IMG/VR virus record: IMGVR_UViG_3300034061_000930
Coordinates: 1 to 26,754 of that record
DNA from: a virus
DNA: 26,754 nt
Strand: one strand, 5' to 3'
Each line of letters begins with the position of its first letter. The stretch's first letter is position 1. The notes beneath the pieces are model-generated. The model was not told the origin of the DNA. It searched no databases and was given only the letters and a program-made list of their open reading frames with translations. Below, piece after piece: positions 1 to 4,900 of this stretch. A program made the position numbers and the translations under genes.

Positions 1-1
1 C

Positions 2-256
2 AGGGCTGTGGATTTGATGGCCTACATCGACGATAGGGCGTCTTGGGAACTGAACCTATACGACGACATTGCCGATGCCATGAAAGCCGCTGCAATCGAG
101 TTTGATGTGCCTTTGCGGTGGGGTGCCGCCTGGACGGTCAAAGACATCCGCAAGTGGCAGGGCACGATGGCGTCCGCAATGAACGCCTACATTGACGAGC
201 GCAGAAAACAAGGCCAGCGTCCGTTCATTGACGGCCCGCACTTTGAACTAGTCTGA
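2..256 (+). CDS. Endolysin, M15-family peptidase (3' part, truncated by window start)
   Basis: This is the C-terminal part of a peptidoglycan-cleaving M15 peptidase (L-alanyl-D-glutamate or D-Ala-D-Ala peptidase type), which would open the host wall at lysis. The frame is open to the left edge, so the true start lies outside the window; the internal GTG at base 8 is not a real start. Visible family signatures are R-A-V-D-L at the left edge (the Asp is a metal ligand in the family), a W-G-x-x-W block, and the terminal D-G-P-H-F-E-L, which fits the (D/E)-x-x-H metal and catalytic motif that closes these enzymes. The first zinc-binding His is expected just upstream and cannot be seen. The gene converges with, and overlaps by 32 bases, the last gene of the leftward operon. 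No holin or spanin is identifiable in the visible part. Confidence 0.85.
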   Translation, partial: RAVDLMAYIDDRASWELNLYDDIADAMKAAAIEFDVPLRWGAAWTVKDIRKWQGTMASAMNAYIDERRKQGQRPFIDGPHFELV

Positions 257-749
257 TCGCGTTCAGGTTGAAGTTTTCGGCTATGACTTCAGCATAGTCA
301 AAATGACGGCCAAAACAATCCCTAAACGAAACGCATTCGTCTGACCAGCCTTCAACCTGGTTGTTGTAAATGTACGCCTTTCTGGGGACGGTGAGGGTTC
401 CGCAGATGAAGTGCAAACCCTTGGGCGTGACACGCCAGAACCCGTCGGAGCGTTTGCTGTCGTTGCCGCCGTGTTCAATCAGCCCCCACTTGGCCATCAT
501 TGTGTAGTTTTTCCCGCGTAGCATCCAGGCCGGTGCTATCGGTGGGACGTTGACCCAGCCGTCGTCATCACAAGGGGCGCGGGACAACCATAAAAGCGCA
601 AGGGCGTGTGTCTCTGTGAGCGAGAAGGGCGAAATCTTGCCCCACTTGTCACAACAGGGGCAGTGGCCCCCATCGCCTTCAATGGTTGCCCGCCATTCAG
701 ACTTTAGGTCATCCAGATAGGCTTGACGGAAGATGTCTGTTTGCATCAT
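225..749 (-). CDS. Conserved phage protein with a CxCC cluster, function unknown
   Basis: A 174-residue protein that I do not recognise by name. It begins M-M-Q-T-D-I-F and has a Cys-rich H-C-P-C-C segment near residues 29-33, which suggests a partial zinc-binding site. The middle is compatible with a winged-helix-like region (helix around A-L-A-L-L-W-L-S, then G-W-V-N-V-P and W-x-V-T-P-K-G), so a DNA-binding role is possible but unproven. The start at base 749 is chosen because its ATG shares an ATGA overlap with the stop of the preceding small gene; longer upstream starts would run through that gene. It is the last gene of the leftward operon and its 3' end overlaps the endolysin gene tail to tail. 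Confidence 0.7.
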   Translation of the reverse strand: MMQTDIFRQAYLDDLKSEWRATIEGDGGHCPCCDKWGKISPFSLTETHALALLWLSRAPCDDDGWVNVPPIAPAWMLRGKNYTMMAKWGLIEHGGNDSKRSDGFWRVTPKGLHFICGTLTVPRKAYIYNNQVEGWSDECVSFRDCFGRHFDYAEVIAENFNLNAIRLVQSAGRQ

Positions 750-895
750 GCGAACCAAAGGTAAAACCCGTGAAGGATGCCGATTGGAAAGAAGATTGCG
801 CCAGCCAGAAGGAAGCCCCACATCCCATCTACAAAGCAGGTGAAGACGTGGGTTAACCAGGCGAGGAAGCACAAAACGCCAATGATGTAACCCAT
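746..895 (-). CDS. Very small membrane protein (49 aa)
   Basis: A 49-residue, strongly hydrophobic protein with two likely membrane segments (about residues 3-21 and 26-48) separated by a short polar turn containing Asp-Gly-Met. The ATG is preceded by AAGGGG at a suitable distance, and the TGA stop overlaps the next start in an ATGA junction, so it fits the translational coupling seen through this operon. Two-helix small proteins in phages can be holins, antiholins or superinfection factors. Its operon carries recombination genes, not lysis genes, but the operon end lies against the endolysin. The function cannot be assigned from sequence alone. Confidence 0.7.
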   Translation of the reverse strand: MGYIIGVLCFLAWLTHVFTCFVDGMWGFLLAGAIFFPIGILHGFYLWFA

Positions 896-904
896 GATGG
901 CCCC

Positions 905-1165
905 TTAGAACGGAACGTCTTCCATGTCGTCAAACCCGCTACCATTCTGCTGGCTTGGTTGACGCTGTTGTTCGTCGCGTGGCTGGTTCATGTACGCCCA
1001 GCCATCCCAGCCGCCTTTTTTCAATGGGATCATGTCGATTTTTATCATTTCGCCATTTTTGGTGTCAATGACCGAACCGATTCGCTGGTAGCGGTTCTTT
1101 TCTTCGCCTTGTTTGTTGGTGTAGGTGCCGGTGATGACGGTGATTTCTTTAGTGACTTTTGCCAT
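905..1165 (-). CDS. SSB-like single-stranded DNA-binding protein (small)
   Basis: An 86-residue protein with a basic, beta-rich N-terminal half (M-A-K-V-T-K-E-I-T-V-I-T-G-T-Y) compatible with a small OB fold. A Gln/Pro/Gly-rich linker leads to an acidic tip, F-D-D-M-E-D-V-P-F. That tip closely resembles the conserved C-terminal D-D-D-I-P-F motif by which bacterial SSBs dock partner proteins. It follows the YqaJ exonuclease gene by one base and belongs to the same operon as the ERF annealing gene, so a role in protecting recombination intermediates is likely. The ATG at 1165 is preferred over the in-frame TTG 12 bases upstream because GGGGA lies just before it. The fold assignment is inference; the tail motif is directly visible. 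Confidence 0.65.
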   Translation of the reverse strand: MAKVTKEITVITGTYTNKQGEEKNRYQRIGSVIDTKNGEMIKIDMIPLKKGGWDGWAYMNQPRDEQQRQPSQQNGSGFDDMEDVPF

Positions 1166-1166
1166 T

Positions 1167-1793
1167 TCATTCCCCAATAATTTTCTTCAGTGCTGCAACC
1201 TTGGCGTCCACTTCAGCCAAGAACTTAACGACCTCTCCCTCCGTGACCGTTAGCCATTCGTCGTCCCGATGAACACGGGTGACAAACAGTTGGGCCTTGG
1301 CGGGCATTCGCGGATCAAACACAACGTAATCGCACCACGACCTGTCGGCGCAGCGCATCTGCCATTGCATCTGGGCGAAATATTTGCCTTCTACCGGCGT
1401 GTCCGATAGCCAGCATTCCAGGGCGGTCTTGCTGTCAGGGCATTTGATTTCTACCATGCCATCGTCCCCGACAAGGCCATCAGGAGAGGCACCAGCCGCT
1501 TCAATTGATGGATGAGGGATAAACCCCACTTCGTCCACCATCACGCCTCTGGAGGCCTCATAAGCGGCTCTGGCGAATGGTTCCTGATCTATGCCCCATT
1601 GCATGGATGCGTTTGTGTAGGACTCAGCCTTGGAACCGGTCACCCGCTCAAGGACAAGCTGGGTCATGTAGTTGCCGCGGTCAGCCCCGTAGCCAGTCTT
1701 GGTCTTGGCCAGGACTTTGTACAGGCTGCTGGCCGTGACTTTGCCCAGGCGGGCTGAGAACCAATCGTCGGTGCGTTGTTCCATTTCAATCAT
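1167..1793 (-). CDS. YqaJ-type viral recombinase / lambda-exonuclease-family nuclease
   Basis: A 208-residue DNA exonuclease of the YqaJ (PD-(D/E)XK) family, expected to resect double-stranded ends to give single-stranded DNA for the partner annealing protein. Family residues are visible: R-x-x-D-W at the N-terminus, G-I-D-Q-E-P-F near residues 67-73 (Glu71), S-P-D-G-L near 103-107 (Asp105), V-E-I-K-C-P near 114-119 (Glu115 and Lys117), and Q-M-Q-W-Q-M near 141-146. All expected catalytic positions appear intact and the length is normal. The ATG at 1793 shares an ATGA overlap with the preceding stop and has a GGGGGTG ribosome-binding site. It lies in one operon with an ERF-type annealing protein and an SSB-like protein, which form a complete phage recombination set. 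Confidence 0.93.
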   Translation of the reverse strand: MIEMEQRTDDWFSARLGKVTASSLYKVLAKTKTGYGADRGNYMTQLVLERVTGSKAESYTNASMQWGIDQEPFARAAYEASRGVMVDEVGFIPHPSIEAAGASPDGLVGDDGMVEIKCPDSKTALECWLSDTPVEGKYFAQMQWQMRCADRSWCDYVVFDPRMPAKAQLFVTRVHRDDEWLTVTEGEVVKFLAEVDAKVAALKKIIGE

Positions 1794-1969
1794 TTCACCC
1801 CCAAAAGAATCAAGATTGCGTCAACCGTCTTTTTGTCATAGGTGCCGTGGCACTCCAGTTTTCTTGACGGTGTTTTTGAAATGTCGGTCACCTTGAAAGA
1901 CAACAAAAATTTGCCGTTGGCTTTGGTTGGGTCTGGGTTGTCCATTCGGATATTTGTTGGTTTGTTCAT
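1790..1969 (-). CDS. Small hypothetical phage protein (59 aa)
   Basis: A 59-residue protein starting M-N-K-P-T-N and rich in charged residues, ending I-L-I-L-L-G-V-K. No domain is recognised. The start at 1969 is supported by an ATGA overlap with the stop of the preceding gene, which rules out the longer in-frame start 39 bases upstream. It directly precedes the YqaJ exonuclease, again with a 4-base overlap, so it is probably co-translated with the recombination genes; an accessory role there is only a guess. Confidence 0.7.
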   Translation of the reverse strand: MNKPTNIRMDNPDPTKANGKFLLSFKVTDISKTPSRKLECHGTYDKKTVDAILILLGVK

Positions 1970-2232
1970 TTGTTGCCTTTTAGTTTGAATGCGCCGGTTT
2001 CTTTCCATTCGCAGACTTTCTGGGGCTTGAGCATCATCACGAAGTTATCCAGATCTGGATCACCGCCAACGCTGAAGACTTCATAGCCGTAGTCGCCAAA
2101 CTGGACAATTACTGGCGCGTCTGGATTGATGAAATCGTCCTTGTCGTGTTCTTCTGCTGCATCAAACCGTTCAATGGTCTGATACATGGCCCGAGCGATG
2201 TCACGCAAGGTTTGTCCTTTGAATTCAATCAT
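1966..2232 (-). CDS. Small acidic hypothetical phage protein (88 aa)
   Basis: An 88-residue acidic protein (M-I-E-F-K-G-Q-T-L-R-D-I-A-R-A-M) with an N-terminal amphipathic helix and a D/E-rich middle containing H-D-K-D-D-F and G-G-D-P-D-L-D. I do not recognise a family. The start at 2232 overlaps the previous stop by eight bases and has AAGGA about ten bases upstream. A longer in-frame start exists but would extend further into the previous gene. It is part of the leftward recombination operon. Confidence 0.7.
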   Translation of the reverse strand: MIEFKGQTLRDIARAMYQTIERFDAAEEHDKDDFINPDAPVIVQFGDYGYEVFSVGGDPDLDNFVMMLKPQKVCEWKETGAFKLKGNK

Positions 2233-2437
2233 CTTTGTAGTTCCTTGCTGCAAGCATTGCGTCGGCTATTGCGTAACATTCCCGTGCCAAACATTCTGCG
2301 GAAACGCCTGGGTCATGCGGTGACCCAATTTTGATTCGTTCTCCTTCCATCCTTTGTTCGTTTACATAGTCCAAGTACAAAGAGGGCAGCACCTTGGCCG
2401 CAAAGTAGTCGCGCAAATTTGCGTCGGTCTGAATCAT
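2225..2437 (-). CDS. Conserved small phage protein of the LRDYFAAK/IADAMLAAR type
   Basis: A 70-residue protein. The opening L-R-D-Y-F-A-A-K and closing C-Y-A-I-A-D-A-M-L-A-A-R are the hallmarks of a small protein that recurs in proteobacterial phages and prophages, usually between recombination or replication genes. Its biochemical role is unknown to me. It starts with an ATGA overlap on the stop of the ERF gene, so the two are probably translationally coupled. Confidence 0.8.
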   Translation of the reverse strand: MIQTDANLRDYFAAKVLPSLYLDYVNEQRMEGERIKIGSPHDPGVSAECLARECYAIADAMLAARNYKDD

Positions 2438-3000
2438 TTTGCGTTCTCCTTTTTTGCTCTATCAATACGGGCTTTCTTGGCTGCGATGACCTTCAGTTGT
2501 AGCGACTGATTGCCCTGGCAAGCATCGTAGGCATCTTTGTACGCCTTGGTCATTTCGTCGCTGCTGGCGCTGGCCTCAATAGCCGCTAGGTGGTCTGTGA
2601 TATCTGGGGCTGGAGCAGTGCGGCGCGTTGCTGCATTGCCGTCGTCGTCCTCTGGAGCGATGCCGCAAGCAGCCATCAAAGAGTAACGGCGGGCATACGT
2701 CAAAGCCGATCCGTAGCCCTGTGGATCGTGTTTGGCAGCAGGAACGTGCAATTTGCCGCTGTTGATGACTTCGCCTGATTCGTGGATTAGCACGGTTTCA
2801 ACAGTCACGCCATCTGTGCTGTCGCAGGTCTGCTGCATCAAGGCGATGCCGTTCTGGTTTAAGGCGTCAATGACTGCCTCAACACAGGCCGACAGGTCAG
2901 CGTAACGGCTGCGAAAGTGCGGGTTGGTGGAAGACTTGAGCGCAGGGCCAAAAGCCTTCTGTGCCTTCACAAAGGCGGTTGCTATCTTGGTGCCGATCAT
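2434..3000 (-). CDS. erf: ERF-family single-strand annealing recombinase
   Basis: A 188-residue ERF-superfamily protein, which anneals complementary single strands and partners with phage exonucleases in recombination or genome circularisation. The family core is clear: T-N-P-H-F-R-S-R-Y-A-D-L near residues 25-36, a helix ending in L-N-Q-N-G-I-A-L-M-Q, then D-P-Q-G-Y-G-S-A-L-T-Y-A-R-R-Y near 91-105 and C-G-I-A-P-E-D-D-D-G-N. The C-terminal third is basic and helical, the usual variable region. It is in the same operon as a YqaJ exonuclease and an SSB-like protein. The start is fixed by an ATGA overlap with the upstream gene. Confidence 0.93.
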   Translation of the reverse strand: MIGTKIATAFVKAQKAFGPALKSSTNPHFRSRYADLSACVEAVIDALNQNGIALMQQTCDSTDGVTVETVLIHESGEVINSGKLHVPAAKHDPQGYGSALTYARRYSLMAACGIAPEDDDGNAATRRTAPAPDITDHLAAIEASASSDEMTKAYKDAYDACQGNQSLQLKVIAAKKARIDRAKKENAK

Positions 3001-3185
3001 TTTTTCTTGCTCCTGAGTTCTTCAAGTTGGTCAACGGTGTACTGAAGCAGGGCCGACAGTTCACGAATCTTTGCAGTCAGTGCGCCTACCTGCCATGCAA
3101 GGCGGTCAGCAGCGTCTGCGTCAGCGTAATGGATGCCAGCGGTCTTCTCGATGCTGTTGATGATGTGTTCTGGGTTGATTTGCAT
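2997..3185 (-). CDS. Small coiled-coil phage protein (62 aa)
   Basis: A 62-residue, largely helical protein. The segment D-A-A-D-R-L-A-W-Q-V-G-A-L-T-A-K-I-R-E-L has a heptad-like pattern and the end is basic (R-S-K-K-K). Two starts are possible. The ATG at 3185 is preferred because AGGAG lies seven bases before it and it begins one base after the previous stop. An ATG at 3236 also has an AAGGA site and would add 17 residues, overlapping the upstream gene. The stop overlaps the ERF start (ATGA), so it probably couples translation to ERF. Function unknown. Confidence 0.65.
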   Translation of the reverse strand: MQINPEHIINSIEKTAGIHYADADAADRLAWQVGALTAKIRELSALLQYTVDQLEELRSKKK

Positions 3186-3186
3186 T

Positions 3187-3345
3187 TCATACTCCTGTTG
3201 TCTTTGGACGGTTTCGTAGAATTGTTGGTGGCTCATCTTTTTTCCTTTCTGCGATTGGTTTCCAGCCGTACTTGCGCCATGTCTGCGTGATGTCTGTAGC
3301 GGCTGCTGGCGTGTACTTGAACTTGGGGTCTAGAAGCCGGTTCAT
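3187..3345 (-). CDS. Small basic hypothetical protein (52 aa)
   Basis: A 52-residue basic protein (M-N-R-L-L-D-P-K-F-K-Y-T-P) with T-W-R-K-Y-G-W-K-P in the middle and an Arg/Lys/Pro-rich tail. Its frame is open far upstream, but only this short C-terminal part looks protein-like, and the ATG at 3345 overlaps the stop of the preceding membrane-protein gene in an ATGA junction. Nothing more can be said of its role. It may bind nucleic acid given its charge, but no motif proves it. Confidence 0.6.
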   Translation of the reverse strand: MNRLLDPKFKYTPAAATDITQTWRKYGWKPIAERKKDEPPTILRNRPKTTGV

Positions 3346-3473
3346 GACGACCACCAAGCCACGAGAAGCCATGCAAGGCCCACACCTATGGCCAAGGCCA
3401 GAATGAAGCCCCAGGCGGCTTCTGCGCGTCTTGACAGGCGTTCTGTCTTGTAGTGCTGTCTGTACTCTTTCAT
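3342..3473 (-). CDS. Very small single-pass membrane protein (43 aa)
   Basis: A 43-residue protein with a positively charged N-terminus (K-E-Y-R-Q-H-Y-K-T-E-R-L-S-R-R) followed by one hydrophobic helix (about residues 21-41) that ends in W-W-S-S. The charge pattern predicts N-terminus inside. AAGGA lies six bases before the ATG and the stop overlaps the next start (ATGA), both matching the neighbouring genes. It is below the usual length cut-off and easily missed. Role unknown; small membrane proteins in early operons can act in superinfection exclusion or host takeover. Confidence 0.65.
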   Translation of the reverse strand: MKEYRQHYKTERLSRRAEAAWGFILALAIGVGLAWLLVAWWSS

Positions 3474-3482
3474 GATGTTTCC

Positions 3483-3599
3483 TTAGAACGGTGCTGGGTT
3501 GGTTTTCTCTTGCTCTTGCTGTTGTTTGCGTTTGTATTCGCGTACCTGGGCGGGTGTCCAAGGGACAGGCCCGCCAGGTGGCGGGAAGGGCCAGGTCAT
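3483..3599 (-). CDS. Tiny proline/glutamine-rich protein (38 aa)
   Basis: A 38-residue protein with a Pro-rich start (M-T-W-P-F-P-P-P-G-G-P-V-P-W) and a Lys/Gln/Glu-rich helix at the end. It is supported mainly by context: its ATG lies in an ATGA overlap with the stop of the preceding gene, and its stop lies just before the ribosome-binding site of the next. No homologue is recognised. It could be a short leader-like or linker protein; confidence that it is expressed is moderate. Confidence 0.5.
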   Translation of the reverse strand: MTWPFPPPGGPVPWTPAQVREYKRKQQQEQEKTNPAPF

Positions 3600-3769
3600 A
3601 CAAACGCTTTGCGAATTGCGGAACCGTGTTTGTCGTAGAAGAACAATTCTTCTGCCCTTGCTTTCCAATAAGCAGGGCTATGGCCTTCACGTTTCAGAAT
3701 GTCAGCTCTAGTCGCGCATAGAGCGCGATACCGAACTGAAACCATTTGAATGTGGGTTTTGCTATACAT
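3596..3769 (-). CDS. Small basic hypothetical protein (57 aa), first gene of second leftward transcript
   Basis: A 57-residue basic protein (M-Y-S-K-T-H-I-Q-M-V-S-V-R-Y-R-A), helical in its second half (P-A-Y-W-K-A-R-A-E-E-L-F-F-Y). It has the strongest Shine-Dalgarno in the operon, AAGGAGA six bases upstream of the ATG, and follows a predicted promoter with an embedded operator. It thus appears to head a second transcript within the leftward region. Its leader is almost identical to that of the gene at 4402. The stop overlaps the next ATG. Family unknown. Confidence 0.7.
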   Translation of the reverse strand: MYSKTHIQMVSVRYRALCATRADILKREGHSPAYWKARAEELFFYDKHGSAIRKAFV

Positions 3770-3810
3770 CTTGATTCTCCTTAAAAGACCGCTTGCTGCG
3801 GCATGGTTGC

Positions 3811-3840
3811 ATTGTAAGCCCGCTTTACACGGGCAGTCAA
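3811..3840 (-). promoter_or_regulatory. Predicted leftward promoter P2 with embedded operator
   Basis: On the minus strand TTGACT (3840-3835) and TACAAT (3816-3811) are separated by 18 bases, a good sigma70-type match. The spacer ends in the GTAAAG...CTTAC pseudo-palindrome, whose last half overlaps the -10. It lies about 40 bases upstream of the gene beginning at 3769 and downstream of the gene ending at 3860. Between the promoter and the start codon are a small CCGC-AGCAA-GCGG hairpin and a TCTTTTAAGGAGAATCAAG leader. Confidence 0.65.
3814..3828. promoter_or_regulatory. Operator copy O1 (15-bp pseudo-palindrome)
   Basis: Minus-strand reading GTAAAGCGGGCTTAC. The half sites GTAAAG and GTAAGC are inverted about a GC-rich centre. 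It overlaps the -10 of the predicted promoter for the gene at 3769, so binding there would block RNA polymerase. It is the only copy outside the main control region. Confidence 0.65.
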
Positions 3841-3859
3841 GAGTTTTGACGATAAATTT

Positions 3860-4402
3860 TTATGCTGCCAACCGACCAACAGCGCCGTAGCCGTAACCGT
3901 CGTCACCCAGGAAGGCGACACGGGCCAGCGTGGGGCTTTCTGCTGCATCGTCGGCGCTGTACTCGCTGACCTTGGCCATGATGCGCCGTTCGGTGTCGTA
4001 GTCCAGCCGGTCTGCAATGTATGCGCCGCTGTAACCTTCAACAACTGCGGGCGTTGCGTAGCCGTAATACTTGCAAGCGTTGGCCACTAAGTTGGTCAGC
4101 AATGCAACGCTAAACCTACGATTGACGAAAATGAAGTCAGCGCCGAACCGAACTTCTTCACCGTCCAGGCTGCTGTAGTTGCTGCCCTTGTAGTCGGTCA
4201 TGCCGTCGAAGTAAGAACCCTCAAACATTCCGACAACACCTTTGACTTGTTCGTAGGTAGGGCCGTCTGTGTAAGCCACAGTAATGCTTGCGCCGCCAGC
4301 GTAAACGCTCGACTTGACGCTGAACTTGACTCCGGGAAATGCTTCTTTGAGGGCGGCGCGAACCAACTTTGCGGTTTCGGCACAGGTGAGATATTTAGCC
4401 AT
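3860..4402 (-). CDS. LPD29-domain-like protein, first gene of leftward operon
   Basis: A 180-residue protein. The first ~75 residues match the pattern of the 'large polyvalent protein associated domain 29' (LPD29): C-A-E-T-A-K-L-V-R-A-A-L-K-E-A-F-P-G, then K-S-S-V-Y-A-G-G-A-S-I-T-V-A-Y-T-D-G-P-T and F-D-G-M-T-D. This domain is common in phages and mobile elements, either alone or fused in giant proteins; its biochemistry is not established. The C-terminal half, rich in Tyr and Ala, is not recognised. It is the first gene after the leftward promoter at 4450-4478, so it should be among the earliest and most abundant products, which fits a host-takeover or anti-defence role by inference only. 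Confidence 0.7.
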   Translation of the reverse strand: MAKYLTCAETAKLVRAALKEAFPGVKFSVKSSVYAGGASITVAYTDGPTYEQVKGVVGMFEGSYFDGMTDYKGSNYSSLDGEEVRFGADFIFVNRRFSVALLTNLVANACKYYGYATPAVVEGYSGAYIADRLDYDTERRIMAKVSEYSADDAAESPTLARVAFLGDDGYGYGAVGRLAA

Positions 4403-4449
4403 CTTGATTCTCCTAAAAGACCCCGTGCAATGTGCTAGGGCATGGGTGA

Positions 4450-4478
4450 ACTGTAAGCCACCTTTACATGCATGTCAA
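4450..4478 (-). promoter_or_regulatory. Predicted main leftward promoter P1 (PL-like)
   Basis: On the minus strand a perfect TTGACA (4478-4473) and TACAGT (4455-4450) are 17 bases apart. Operator O2 fills the spacer and overlaps the -10. It reads into the LPD29-like gene through a leader with a CCC...GGGG inverted repeat and TCTTTTAGGAGAATCAAG before the ATG. The position and control mirror lambda PL. Confidence 0.75.
4453..4467. promoter_or_regulatory. Operator copy O2
   Basis: Minus-strand reading GTAAAGGTGGCTTAC, the same half sites as the other copies. It is inside the spacer and -10 of the main leftward promoter. The distance to O3 is 36 bp. Confidence 0.7.
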
Positions 4479-4488
4479 CACCTACCAT

Positions 4489-4503
4489 GTAAAGCCCCCT
4501 TAC
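4489..4503. promoter_or_regulatory. Operator copy O3
   Basis: Plus-strand reading GTAAAGCCCCCTTAC. It lies between the divergent promoters, about 36-37 bp from both O2 and O4, and unlike the others is not on an obvious promoter -10. A central site of this kind could allow cooperative binding, as in lambdoid operators. Confidence 0.65.
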
Positions 4504-4514
4504 ATTTGTCGGGT

Positions 4515-4543
4515 ATCGGTAACCAGTAAAGACCGCTTACAAT
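4515..4543 (+). promoter_or_regulatory. Predicted rightward cro promoter (weak -35)
   Basis: A good -10, TACAAT at 4538-4543, overlaps operator O4. The sequence 17 bases upstream (ATCGGT) is a poor -35, so the promoter may need an activator or may be weak. The expected start point, about seven bases after the -10, falls on the A of the cro ATG, which would make a leaderless mRNA. Confidence 0.5.
4526..4540. promoter_or_regulatory. Operator copy O4
   Basis: Plus-strand reading GTAAAGACCGCTTAC. It overlaps the -10 of the cro promoter in the same relative phase that O1 and O2 have to their promoters, which predicts autorepression. Confidence 0.7.
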
Positions 4544-4549
4544 CAGGGG

Positions 4550-4711
4550 ATGGACACGACAAAGGCTATTGAACTCGCAGGAACGGCTATGGCCTTGGCC
4601 AAGCTGCTGGGCATCACACGCCAGGCGATTTCGCAGTGGGGTGACCAGGTGCCCCAGGCCCGCGTGTGGCAGTTGAGGGCTTTAAAGCCGGAGTGGTTCA
4701 AGAACGGTTGA
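4550..4711 (+). CDS. cro: Cro-like small helix-turn-helix repressor
   Basis: A 53-residue protein with one helix-turn-helix: A-M-A-L-A-K-L-L-G-I-T-R-Q-A-I-S-Q-W-G spans about residues 13-31, with the recognition helix around R-Q-A-I-S-Q-W. The ending W-Q-L-R-A-L-K-P-E-W-F is typical of lambdoid Cro and YdaS-like proteins. It should bind as a dimer to the 15-bp pseudo-palindromes next to it and shut off both divergent promoters. It is shorter than most annotation cut-offs. The ATG directly follows AGGGG with no useful spacing, consistent with leaderless translation. Its TGA stop is part of the TTGACA of the next promoter. No CI-type repressor is visible, so whether this phage makes lysogens cannot be told from this window. 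Confidence 0.85.
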   Translation: MDTTKAIELAGTAMALAKLLGITRQAISQWGDQVPQARVWQLRALKPEWFKNG

Positions 4712-4737
4712 CAAGGAATTTTTTGGTGATATACAAT
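4708..4737 (+). promoter_or_regulatory. Strong predicted promoter downstream of cro
   Basis: A perfect TTGACA (4708-4713) overlapping the cro stop codon and TACAAT (4732-4737) are separated by 18 bases containing an A/T-rich stretch. No operator copy overlaps it, so unlike the other promoters here it should escape Cro repression. The predicted start near 4744 coincides with the first base of a hairpin, which supports a discrete RNA product. Confidence 0.65.
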
Positions 4738-4743
4738 CCGAAT

Positions 4744-4900
4744 CGTCTAGAGTGGCATCTAGGCGAAGAACTGGTAGAAACCCCGCAGAGTCCTGTGTGG
4801 TCTTGTCGTACGGCAAGCGAGTCTTTTGACCAGTTCAATCGCCTTGCTGTTGCTCTCGCCAAGAGCCAAGACCACAGAGTGCTTTGCGGGGTTTTTGCTT
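4744..4900 (+). ncRNA. Candidate structured small RNA with terminal T-run
   Basis: The predicted transcript starts with an 8-bp hairpin (4744-4751 with 4758-4765, loop GTGGCA). A long imperfect hairpin follows: AAACCCCGCA (4778-4787) pairs with TGCGGGGTTT (4885-4894), and TGTGGTCTTG (4796-4805) pairs with CAAGACCACA (4867-4876). The eight bases between these two helices are largely pairable too, with wobbles and two mismatches. An apical helix GGC...GAG with CTC...GCC can form. The right side runs into TTTTTGCTTTT, an intrinsic-terminator-like end. The length would be about 150 nt. No convincing reading frame is present. It could be a free regulatory RNA (long-hairpin RNAs such as 6S are a formal analogy), or an antitermination/attenuation leader in the position of lambda nutR/tR1. 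Structure is seen; function is inference. Confidence 0.55.

Noticed and set aside
3187-3690. A 167-residue minus-strand reading covering four small genes
   Set aside because: Only its last 52 residues look real; the upstream part lies in another frame relative to three small genes joined by ATGA overlaps and good ribosome-binding sites.
3814-4540. Repeated 15-mers considered as a CRISPR array or iterons
   Set aside because: The copies are palindromic, in both orientations, and tied to promoter -10 elements; no cas genes or regular spacers are present. Operators explain them better.
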